Origin: Symsagittifera roscoffensis
Lineage: Eukaryota > Xenacoelomorpha > Acoela > Convolutidae
NCBI RefSeq assembly: GCF_963678635.1
Contig: NC_087067.1
Coordinates: 57,268,388-57,332,387 of the forward strand
Reading direction: 5' to 3'
Length of the DNA: 64,000 bases
Position numbers and translations under genes: made by a program. Shown piece by piece: positions 52,171 to 62,110 of this stretch. Numbering within the stretch: position 1 is the stretch's first letter; each line of letters opens with the position of its first letter. Under the pieces are notes generated by a model. That model was not told the origin of the DNA, ran no database searches, and saw only the letters and a program-made list of their open reading frames with translations.

Positions 52171-54192
52171 TTTTGTATTTTCGTTTTAGTTCTAAGTTCA
52201 TTTCTAATTCATTCACTTAAAAAATTGGTTTTCTGTAAAAAATTTACTCGTTTAAACTCGCTGTGTTAGAAAGTCAAATTTTGGAGTTTCACGTGAAAAT
52301 TTGAATCACCTTATAGCTCTGAATATCTTGAATTTTTTATCACTGACACTTGATGTATCATCCCTGTTGGCTATGTTCAAATTTTGCTTCAATAGCACCA
52401 TGGGTAAATAGCACAAATTGGAGTTTAGCTTAAAAACTTCTGCAACTACAAACTGCAATAATTGTCCAATTTAGGGTTAGATTTTGGTCGGCTTGGTTGT
52501 TTCCGGCGTCGTAAATTGACCAATATTAGGGGCTAAGTCTTCTTTAAGTATGAACGCCGATCGTCACACATTTAAAATAAAGAATATTCAGGTTTTTTTG
52601 GTTATTTTTTGTCGACCGAAAACTAAGTTTTTTTTCGGATGCATGGTTTCTGTTTTTTTTGTTCTTAAAAAGCCCGAAACTAGTTTTAGTTTCAATTAAT
52701 TAGGTGGTAGGTGTGTTTAGGTTTAAACAATTTTGTTTGAATTCGATTCAATTGATGGTTTAACGTATTGTTTGAATTTGTCAAAAAAAGATACATTTCC
52801 TTTTTTGTCTATAAAGGAATGTGATTTCAAGTTTTTGCGCAAAATTTAGGCGGATGGTTCTTTATAGCTGAATTTTTTGAAACTTGTTTTTTATTTCCTT
52901 TTTTGGCGTTTTTTCTAATGTTTTTGTTGTTGCATTTAAATTTTGTAATTTATAATTCAAGTTGATGGTTCAACGTATTGTTTCAATTGTTTCAGTTTGT
53001 CAAAAAAAAATTTTAAAAAAATTAAGAAATTTCCAGATTTTTTTGGAAACTGACTCCATTTTCTTGTCTACAAAGGAATGCGGTGGCAAGTTTTTGCGCG
53101 AGATTCAACGTGTAGCTCTTTATAGCTGAATTTTTTTCTAAAATTTTAAACGATTTTAATTTCCATTTTTGGTGTTTTTCTAGAATTTTTGTTTTTTTTT
53201 GCGTATAACATTCATAACTTATAATTCTTGATGTTATTGCGTTATTTTCATAAGCTTTCGGAGTTTTTTCCAGATTTTCTGCAAGTTCTTTTTTGTGGCA
53301 ATTGCTTGTAATTTTTGCATTCATGTGTTTGAAACCTTTTCTTTTCATTTTGATTTTCTACTATTGTAACAGTCGCCTACTTTAGTCACATATGAGGCTT
53401 AAGAAAAATAGGCCCTATAACCATTGGCTCGAGAGTCAGGGACACTATCTCTTGTGTTTTTCTACCTCAAGAACGGTCGGAGCCAATTCGGTTCGCTTGC
53501 GACATGAGACTAGAACCCGTTACAGCTTAAAGGCCACTACCAAAATACCCCCCACTCTAGAAATAAGAACGTCCCCATACTTAGGTCTCGAAATACCCAA
53601 AATACATGAACGCCGTTAAAAACCGGGTCGGAACAATCCGCTTAGTTACTTTTTATTGGACAGTGGAACTTTGATCCATTTCAGATGGATCAACCTAAAA
53701 CTCGCCTTATCTCAACATAACTATCATAAAATACACTCGAGAAATTTAAATTGAGAACTCACATGTCGATGCACTTGAGTATGAGGAGTAAGTAAAAGAT
53801 GAGCAGCTTGAGAATTAAATAATATAACTAAATAAGTTTGATGCTAATTAGTTTTAACAACAGAAGTAAGTTCTGTCTCAAGAATCAAAGTTTCTGAATG
53901 AACCATTGGGACACTCGAGTTGTCCACTCTTCCATTGAATGTTCACTCCTTTCCGTTCGAATATTCGTCCTTTCTCAAGTCTGTATTCTACTTTCCTGTT
54001 TTCAGGATAAGACAGCTCTACTCTCTTATTATTTCGTATCGAGAAATTGCGAATAGCAATTTCCTGCCTTTTTCTTGAGTAGTTTCCCGCAATTGTTAAT
54101 TCGGTCGTTCTGATTTTTGATTTTTTGCGTTTTCAGTTGGTTCGAGAAAACTGAGCATGACAGGCTCCATTCGAAATTTTTAAAATTAAAAC
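52171..54192. other. AT-rich non-coding stretch with an internal duplication
   Basis: No convincing gene. A diverged direct repeat links 52748-52890 and 52964-53145 (TTGATGGTT, AACGTATTGTTT, CAAGTTTTTGCGC, TTTATAGCTGAATTTTTT). From about 53366 the base composition changes and the sequence begins TGTAACAG, which would suit the start of a long terminal repeat, but no second copy or primer-binding site was found inside one unit. A 75-codon ORF at 53392-53619 is preserved in both duplicates but looks non-specific. A small stem, GAAATTGC and GCAATTTC around GAATA, lies at 54043-54063. Confidence 0.5.
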
Positions 54193-54360
54193 TTCACTCC
54201 AAAATTACGTGTTTCTCAAGGTCAAACCTCCAGACATGACCGACTGGCACATACTCCCCGGACTCGAGATCGATGTCCTCATCGTGTGTTGTCATCTGCC
54301 AGTGAGTCCCAGAGAACCGAGTGTTGCTCAAGATACAGTGCCAGTGGTCACCTTCCAAAA
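54193..54360 (-). pseudogene. Possible coding remnant, ~55 codons
   Basis: On the minus strand one frame reads GDHWHCILSNTRFSGTHWQM and continues with an acidic stretch and PVGHVWRFDLEKH before a stop. The segment is richer in GC than its AT-rich surroundings and looks protein-like, with paired HWHC and THWQ motifs. It has no start codon, no clear splice acceptor and no recognised family. It lies about 300 bp downstream of the stop of the 1008-codon ORF on the same strand, so it could be a second ORF or an exon remnant of the same element. Confidence 0.35.
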
Positions 54361-54654
54361 TTCACAACCATATAAAATTTTCACACTATCGCTAAACAGC
54401 AATCAAAATCTGCACACACCTGCACCCATGAATCCCCGCTTTTTAAGCTGGTAATTTTAAAATTTCTTTTGTCCTATTCAGTCAGGAAATTGTCATGCAT
54501 CATTTTGACTTATATAATAGATCTATCATTTTAATAACAATATTTTATTCGTCTAAAATTTCTTTTTAGTGAACCCAGATTTCATCCAAGTTCACTCTCA
54601 AGCCCCCTCCCTCTCAAGACTCAAGACTCTAGAATTTCCTTTCGAGCCACTGGC

Positions 54655-57600
54655 TCACCTCGTGTTCTTCGCCTTCGAGGTACCCGATACCGGTGTTCTT
54701 GGCACTGTAATTTGTTCTAACAGTGCCTCTTCGTCATCGGAGCTGATCACAATTTCCTCCCAGGCCTTCAGCTGTTCATAGGATCGCATCCACTCCCTCT
54801 GCTCTTGCAACCTCTTCGATTGATTTGGTAGGCTATTCACCTTCGACTCCCGGTTCAAACAGAAGGAGTTGTGAAGACTCGTGCTTACATTCCTCGCCAG
54901 GTCCTCCTCCAGTATCGTTTCCCTCGCTCTAGAATTGTCTCTGGATACTCTGCCCACTCTTTTCCACCCCGCCGTGATCGCATTTCGATGGGTTAGCAGA
55001 GGTCTCTTAAAGGCATCTGGTCCTATTTCAGCTTGGAGTTGTCGATATTCCCTTTGATGTTTCCTCATGTGGTCCTTTGTCACTACATACAACCAGGATG
55101 TTAACGTCGCACGAAACCAAGGAAAGAATCTCAGGCGGCTCCATATATGTCTGACTTCCACTGGTATGGCGAATACCTTGCATGCGGTCTCGAACAACTC
55201 TAGTCTCCTGCTGTAATCTATCGCAGGAATCGACTCAGCTGTTGGTGTTCTCGATTCTCTATACTTCGCTATGTTTTCCTCAATCCATCGCAGAGCCAGC
55301 ATCGTGCTCACCACCAAGATGGTCACCTTTTGTCGATGCTCCGGTAGTCCCAGTGACTTAATTTCTTCTACGTCCCAGATCAGACAGAGATTGTCGCGGT
55401 CTGGGTACCACACTGTCTGCGCCAGACAGTGGTATGGACAATCCCCATGCGTGAGGTCGATGCTTCTAAGATTGCGTTCTCCCGAGGCTTCTAGGAGAGG
55501 CTCAAGTTCCATCATTTTCTCGTGTATCACGTCGACTTCTTCCGAGCTTGGAGCACCTACTGCGGGTTTCCCCACCACGTTTTGCCTCCCGTGATCACTT
55601 GTGTTTTCGCTCTCCAAGCCTAGGAGTTCTTCACCCCAGATTTCACTAAAGTAATCTCCTTGTTCCTTTGGTACTGCTCCTCGGATCTTCCTCAACAGCT
55701 TGTGTGAATGATGTGACATCCGAGCTAGTCTCACGCACTTGGGCACTGAGAAGGCTTTGTCTATCAATACCCTCTGGCTGGACACCTCCACCATCGCCAT
55801 GTGTAGTGGATAGTGGCTTCCACATAGGTTAGCTAGCACTGACCCCACTAAGGATTTCGCATTTAGGGGCAATCCATAGGCTTCGCTCATGGGAAATCCC
55901 ATCTCCGCCTCGAGTCCAAACTTCCAACTCTTGATGTGCTTCTGGTTCACTTGTAACACTCCGGGCCATGATTCCACGCTCAACGCGGTCACCAGGTGGT
56001 GTTCTGACTCTAGCCTCTCCAGTGACTGGAGACTACACATTCTTGAGAAAAATCCCAAGGCTGTCGCTAGGTTCACGGTGGTACTCGCGTAACATTCAGC
56101 CACTATCTGTATCTCGCTCTTCTCCCTTTCGGTGATATCCTCAAACCAGGTGATGAGGTCCTCTTTCTGGAAAGACTGTATCCTGACGCATGATCGTTCA
56201 TCACAAGTATGTTCGCCGTTGCCACATGTCGAATCAAGACAACTGCCCGGCTCCATCCTCTTCACCGACCCTGTTCCACTCGTCACCTCACTCGACTCTT
56301 TCATCTGAGGCAGGATCAGTCTGTGCACTATACTCAAGGTCGCCAAATCCACATCCTCTGTCGGTGCCAATCTCACTCTCTCAGTGACCTCCTCAATCAG
56401 ACTCGCATGGGGATGTGGACACCAAGAGGGTCTGAGTAATTTCCATACCACTCCCAGATTCGTGGTCAACACGCCATTCCCGTTACCCATTTTTAGCTCC
56501 ACTCTTTTACTTGAGCGTGGCACACTTATCACTTCCGGCGTCCTCTCGAGAACCAGACCCAGGCTAGGTATCTCTCTCTCCACAGTGTCTATCTCCACTA
56601 TCTTTTCTGTCCAGAACTTCAGCAGCTCCGCCACTTCATAGTTTCTGTGGGCACCTCCAGCTTCCAGGTCCAAGAAGGGGTTGTACGCCATTCCCATTAC
56701 TCCAGAAACATATTGGTACTCTCCCTTTTTGTTGAGTTTCAAGTACTCCCCTGACGAAGCCAGGTTGCGGTGAACGTCGTGTTTCTCTTCGAACTTCTTG
56801 TTGTAGAACCTTCGTATCTCATCTAACTTCCTATGGCTCTCCAGAGATTGCCTAGAACCATCCTCCTTCTCTATCCCAGTACTCTGGTACACATTCAAGA
56901 TGACTGTGGAGACTCTCCTTTCCAGCGTCTTGCTTCCGACTGCTCTCTGATGACATGCTAGGATGGTACTGTCAGTCATCATCGACATCGTCCACCTCAA
57001 GAAACAGGTTGCATCTTTCCTTCTTGCCAGACTCAAGCCTGAGTTGACCCAGGCGACGTGCTGCATCAGCATTCGATATATCTCTAGATTTTTGCCTCCC
57101 AACTTCAACTTATCGTACGAAGTCAGCGTCTCCAGCTCCATCCCCAACAGGCTCCACGCGAACATCAGTTGTCCTGCAGTCCTGATAAAGGGATTCGCCA
57201 TCAGCGGCGGTGCCGATGAGGGTGTCCTCAAAGCCTCTTCAAAATGATCCTTCAATAAGTTCTGCCAGGATCTCTTCAGCTGGTTTGCCAATTCTATCTT
57301 GTTAACCTCAGCCTTCTGCTGGGTGGCCCAACTGTGTCGTTTGCGGGCCACTCCACTGTTAAATTTCTTCAAACAGTCTTCCATCTCCTTCAATGTCTCG
57401 AGGGCTATCCACCACGGTCGGGAGGTATTTCTGGTTTTATTATTCTCAAGAGGATCACTGGTCACTTGTTTCCCAACAGCCTGATGTTCACTTGAGACCC
57501 ATTCTTTGCCAACGTCTACCTCCCAGGTCTGCCCGCTCGTCGAACCTCGCTTCATTTTTATTCTCTGAGGTTTGAAATCCTCCTCTGTCACTGAACTAGT

Positions 57601-57681
57601 GGGGTTTTCCATTTCTTTTTCTATGTCGAGCAGTTTCCTCTGTTCATAGCTACTCTTGTAAGCTGCCGTCTTCCATCGCAC
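54655..57681 (-). CDS. Unrecognised 1008-codon ORF, 5' truncated
   Basis: Uninterrupted frame from a GTG at 57681 to TGA at 54655, with no introns. No family name can be given. The GTG is only the first codon at the junction with satellite A; the frame meets a stop about 25 bp further into the satellite, so the natural N-terminus is missing. Visible features are a charged N-terminal region (1-165), RRKDATCFLRW at 220-230, RPSWCP at 417-422, a Cys cluster C-x4-C-x6-C-x4-C at 481-498 whose third Cys is not kept in the relative at 26050, VNLATALGFF at 536-545, and LTHGDCPYHCLAQTVWYP at 743-760. PWFRATLTSWLY lies at 854-865. Near the C-terminus IVISSDDEE (977-985) resembles a SUMO-interacting motif. 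No signal peptide or clear membrane segment was seen. Relatives in the window share the His-Cys and Trp-Tyr-Pro motifs, so these are probably structural. The intact frame amid decayed relatives suggests recent selection or recent insertion. I infer a mobile-element or satellite-associated nuclear protein; this is not shown. Confidence 0.75.
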   Translation of the reverse strand: MRWKTAAYKSSYEQRKLLDIEKEMENPTSSVTEEDFKPQRIKMKRGSTSGQTWEVDVGKEWVSSEHQAVGKQVTSDPLENNKTRNTSRPWWIALETLKEMEDCLKKFNSGVARKRHSWATQQKAEVNKIELANQLKRSWQNLLKDHFEEALRTPSSAPPLMANPFIRTAGQLMFAWSLLGMELETLTSYDKLKLGGKNLEIYRMLMQHVAWVNSGLSLARRKDATCFLRWTMSMMTDSTILACHQRAVGSKTLERRVSTVILNVYQSTGIEKEDGSRQSLESHRKLDEIRRFYNKKFEEKHDVHRNLASSGEYLKLNKKGEYQYVSGVMGMAYNPFLDLEAGGAHRNYEVAELLKFWTEKIVEIDTVEREIPSLGLVLERTPEVISVPRSSKRVELKMGNGNGVLTTNLGVVWKLLRPSWCPHPHASLIEEVTERVRLAPTEDVDLATLSIVHRLILPQMKESSEVTSGTGSVKRMEPGSCLDSTCGNGEHTCDERSCVRIQSFQKEDLITWFEDITEREKSEIQIVAECYASTTVNLATALGFFSRMCSLQSLERLESEHHLVTALSVESWPGVLQVNQKHIKSWKFGLEAEMGFPMSEAYGLPLNAKSLVGSVLANLCGSHYPLHMAMVEVSSQRVLIDKAFSVPKCVRLARMSHHSHKLLRKIRGAVPKEQGDYFSEIWGEELLGLESENTSDHGRQNVVGKPAVGAPSSEEVDVIHEKMMELEPLLEASGERNLRSIDLTHGDCPYHCLAQTVWYPDRDNLCLIWDVEEIKSLGLPEHRQKVTILVVSTMLALRWIEENIAKYRESRTPTAESIPAIDYSRRLELFETACKVFAIPVEVRHIWSRLRFFPWFRATLTSWLYVVTKDHMRKHQREYRQLQAEIGPDAFKRPLLTHRNAITAGWKRVGRVSRDNSRARETILEEDLARNVSTSLHNSFCLNRESKVNSLPNQSKRLQEQREWMRSYEQLKAWEEIVISSDDEEALLEQITVPRTPVSGTSKAKNTR

Positions 57682-60600
57682 ATGTTCTTTTTTGAAACAT
57701 TTTTTTCAAAAAAAATAAACAAAAATTCTCTTTAAGTCTTAAATGATAGATCAAGATATCCTCCAAGACACTGTTTATTAATAAGATCAGCTCTTTTCTA
57801 GGTCCTGGTTGAATTTTTTTAACAAAGAAAACTGTTTTTTGCTGTTTTTTGATGATTTTTTTTGTACCCATGTGTCAGATTTTCTGGCATATGGGTACAG
57901 GTCAGAGGGCTGTGCCTCTTGAGCCAACCCTCTGACACCTTTTATTTTTATTTTTTGACTTTCAGTTGAATTGCTCAATGTGTGCGTCATTTTGCGCCTA
58001 TTTCCAGTAATCTGGGTTCTGAACCTACAAAGTTAACACTTGTAATTTTTTCAAACATTTTTTTCAAAAAAAAAAAATAAATAAAAATTCTCTTTAAGTC
58101 TTAAATGATAGATCAAAATATCCTCCAAGACACTGTTTATTAATAAGACCAGCTTTTTCCTACTTCCTGATTGATTTTTTTAAATAAACAAACTTTTTTT
58201 GCTGTTTTTTGATGATTTTTTTTTGTACCCATGTGTCAGATTTTATGGCATATGGGTACAGGTCAGAGGGCTGTGCCTCTTGAGCCAGCCCTCTGACACC
58301 CTTTATTTTTTTTGACCTTCAGTTTAAGTGCTCAATGTGTGCGTCATTTTGCGCCTATTTCCAGTGACCTGGGGTCTGAACCTACAAAGTTAACACTTGT
58401 TCTTTTTTGAAACATTTTTTTCAAAAAAAAAAAAAAAAATTCTCTTTAAAACTTAAATGATAGACCAAAATATCCTCCAAGACACTGTTTATTAATAAGA
58501 TCAGCTCTTTTCTATGTCCTGGTTGAATTTTTTAAACAAAGAAAACTGTTTTTTGCTGTTTTTTGATGATTTTTTTTGTACCCATGTGTCAGATTTTCTG
58601 GCATATGGGTACAGGTCAGAGGGATGTGCCTTTTGAGCCAGCCCTCTGACACCCTTTATTTTTTTTTGACTTTCAGTATAATTGCTCAATGTTTGCGTCA
58701 TTTTGCGCCTCTTTCCAGTAATCTGGGGTCTGAACCTACAAAGTTAACATTAATTTTTTCAAACATTTTTTTCAAAAAAAATAAATAAATAAAAATTCTC
58801 TTTAAGTCTTAAATGATAGATCAAAATATCCTCCAAGACACTGTTTATTAATAAGACCAGCTTTTTCCTACTTCCTGATTGACTTTTTTAAATAAACAAA
58901 CTGTTTTTTGCTGTTTTTTGATGATTTTTTTTTGTACCCATGTGTCAGGTTTTCTGGCATATGGGTACAGGTCAGAGGGCTGTGCCTCTTGAGCCAGCCT
59001 TCTGACACCCTTTATTTGTTTTTGACCTTCAGTTTAAGTGCTCAATGTGTGCGTCATTTTGCGCCTATTTCCAGTAATCTGGGGTCTGAACCTACAACGT
59101 TAACACTTGTAATTTTTTGAAACTTTTTTTTCAAAAAAAAAAAAATAAAAATTCTCTTTAAGTCTTAAATGATAGAACAAGATATCCTCCAAGACACTGT
59201 TTATTAATAAGATCAGCTCTTTTCTATGTCCTGGTTGAATTTTTTTAACAAAGAAAACTGTTTTTTGCTGTTTTTTGATGATTTTTTTTGTACCCATGTG
59301 TCAGATTTTCTGGCATATGGGTACAGGTCAGAGGTCTGTGCCTCTTGAGCCAGCCCTCTGACACCTTTTATTTTTTTTTTGACTATCAGTTGAATTTCTC
59401 AATGTGTGCGTCATTTTGCGCCTATTTCCAGTAATCTGGGGTCTGAACCTACAAAGCTAACACTTGTAATTTTTTCAAACATTTTTTTCAAAAAAAAAAA
59501 TAAATAAAAATTCTCTTTAAGTCTTAAATGATAGATCAAAATATCCTCCAAGACACTGTTTATTAATAAGACCAGCTTTTTCCTACTTCCTGATTGATTT
59601 TTTTAAATAAACAAACTTTTTTTGCTGTTTTTTGATGATTTTTTTTTGTACCCATGTGTCAGATTTTATGGCATATGGGTACAGGTCAGAGGGCTGTGCC
59701 TCTTGAGCCAGCCCTCTGACACCCTTTATTTTTTTTGACCTTCAGTTTAAGTGCTCAATGTGTGCGTCATTTTGCGCCTATTTCCAGTGACCTGGGGTCT
59801 GAACCTACAAAGTTAACACTTGTTCTTTTTTGAAACATTTTTTTCAAAAAAAAAAAAAAAATTCTCTTTAAGTCTTAAATGATAGACCAAAATATCCTCC
59901 AAGACACTGTTTATTAATAAGATCAGCTCTTTTCTATGTCCTGGTTGAATTTTTTAAACAAAGAAAACTGTTTTTTGCTGTTTTTTGATGATTTTTTTTG
60001 TACCCATGTGTCAGATTTTCTGGCATATGGGTACAGGTCAGAGGGCTGTGCCTTTTGAGCCAGCCCTCTGACACCCTTTATTTTTTTTTGACTTTCAGTA
60101 TAATTGCTCAATGTTTGCGTCATTTTGCGCCTCTTTCCAGTAATCTGGGGTCTGAACCTACAAAGTTAACATTAATTTTTTCAAACATTTTTTTCAAAAA
60201 AAATAAATAAATAAAAATTCTCTTTAAGTCTTAAATGATAGATCAAAATATCCTCCAAGACACTGTTTATTAATAAGACCAGCTTTTTCCTACTTCCTGA
60301 TGGACTTTTTTAAATAAACAAACTGTTTTTTGCTGTTTTTTGATGATTTTTTTTGTACCCATGTGTCAGGTTTTCTGGCATATGGGTACAGGTCAGAGGG
60401 CTGTCCCTCTTGAGCCAGCCTTCTGACACCCTTTATTTGTTTTTGACCTTCAGTTTAAGTGCTCAATGTGTGCGTCATTTTGCGCCTATTTCCAGTAATC
60501 TGGGGTCTGAACCTACAACGTTAACACTTGTAATTTTTTGAAACTTTTTTTTCAAAAAAAAATAAATAAAAATTCTCTTTAAGTCTTAAATGATAGATCA

Positions 60601-61081
60601 AGATCCTCCAAGACACTGTTTATTAATAAGATCAGCTCTTTTCTATGTCCTGGTTGAATTTTTTTAACAAAGAAAACTGTTTTTTGCTGTTTTTTGATGA
60701 TTTTTTTTGTACCCATGTGTCAGATTTTCTGGCATATGGGTACAGGTCAGAGGTCTGTGCCTCTTGAGCCAGCCCTCTGACACCTTTTATTTTTTTTTTG
60801 ACTTTCAGTTGAATTTCTCAATGCGTGCGTCATTTTGCGCCTATTTCCAGTAATCTGGGGTCTGAACCTACAAAGTTAACACTTGTAATTTTTTCACACA
60901 TTTTTTTCAAAAAAAAAAAATAAATAAAAATTCTCTTTAAGTCTTAAATGATAGATCAAAATATCCTCCAAGACACTGTTTATTAATAAGACCAGCTTTT
61001 TCCTACTTCCTGATTGATTTTTTTAAATAAACAAACTTTTTTTGCTGTTTTTTGATGATTTTTTTTGTACCCATGTGTCAG
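57682..61081 (-). repeat. Satellite A block, reverse, second duplicate (~9.6 units)
   Basis: Copy of about 47.75-51.14 kb with the same four-unit variant pattern and offsets of 9937-9944 bp. The first bases (TGTTCTTTTTTGAAACATTT) join the 5' end of the 1008-codon ORF directly. It ends at the same CATGTGTCAGA boundary. Confidence 0.96.
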
Positions 61082-62110
61082 ACAGTGCCAAAGTGTGTGA
61101 GACTAACAAGAATGTCCGAAAAATCTTACGAGATGCTATGTCCCAGAGAGAACAAAGGAGGAGTTTGAATCGATACTGGGAAGGAAGTTCATGGGATACG
61201 TGAGTGGGAACTTCAGTGACTTTGAGAGACAGAAACAGAGAGGATCAACTGTTACAGATTACAATACAGTAGACGAGAATGATGAAGTCCACCGAGTGAT
61301 GATGGAGGTGGAACCATTCTGGAAGCTTCGGGAAAACGCAATTTGGAGGAGCATCATGTTGACACATGACGAGTTTCACTGCCACTGCTTGCTGCAGACT
61401 TCGTGGTATCCCGAGCTCAGTAATCTGGTGATGATCTGGGACTCTGGATAGCTGCTCTCCATGGGTTTACCAGACTCATCTCAGCCCATAACAATAGTGA
61501 TAGTGGGAGTTATGATGGCAATACGATGGCTGGAAGCTCATGTAAGGGAGAACAATAGACAGGAAGCACCAACGAGAGAACATTTGCAGAAATTGGATTG
61601 TCTAAAAGATTTAGATCTTTTTGAGACAGTGTGCAAGATTCTAGACATTCCGACGGAAGTGAAGAAGATATGGGCAAGAAGACGATTGATGCCATGGTTC
61701 AGAGCTAACATGACTGCATGGTTGTACGAATATGCTAAGAAGCATATGTCGAAGCACGGCTACAGCTGGACATTGGAGCAGGAGCTTTCAAGCGAGCTTT
61801 CGTGACTCATCGGAATGCAGTGACCACCGCTGTGAAAAGAATTTCCAGGACAAGTGAACGTAGTGGAAAGGAGAAGGCAGAGATGTTGAAGGAAGATTTG
61901 GAGTGAAATGTGACGTTGTGTCTCCACAACAGCTTCTGTTCCACGACGGCCTTGAGATTTGCTGACCTAGAGGGACTGCCCTCTAATAACACAATGGGAC
62001 CAGTGAACGCAAGACCACTGCAGGATGTGAGGTTGAATCATGATGAGGGGAGTCGAGAAGAAAGACCAGGAAGATTTCTGACGACGAGAACGCCGATTGG
62101 ACGCCGATGT
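61082..62110 (+). pseudogene. Broken C-terminal part of the unrecognised family (copy 2)
   Basis: Duplicate of 51142-52170 at a 9940-bp offset, with the same stops (TAG at 61449-61451, TGA at 61904-61906) and the same frameshifts. The shared damage shows that the gene was broken before the 9.94-kb segment was duplicated. Confidence 0.9.

Larger units (their letters stand above)
47750..57685 (+). repeat. Segmental duplication, first copy (~9.94 kb)
   Basis: Equivalent positions lie 9937-9944 bp apart: 47934 with 57871, 51251 with 61191, 53392 with 63334. The unit holds reverse satellite A, the broken gene fragment, AT-rich DNA and the 1008-codon ORF. Its right edge cuts into the 5' end of that ORF. 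The exact edge is uncertain by about 40 bp because A units are similar. Confidence 0.9.

Noticed and set aside
53392-53619. A 75-codon ORF, or a tRNA-like region with GGTTCGCTTGC
   Set aside because: The B-box-like word lacks the GGTTCGANNCC pattern and no cloverleaf could be drawn. The ORF has no motif, and its preservation is explained by the recent duplication.
55271-57575. Several plus-strand ORFs of 60-107 codons opposite the long minus-strand ORF
   Set aside because: Antisense shadows of the 1008-codon frame in GC-richer DNA; none shows an independent motif.
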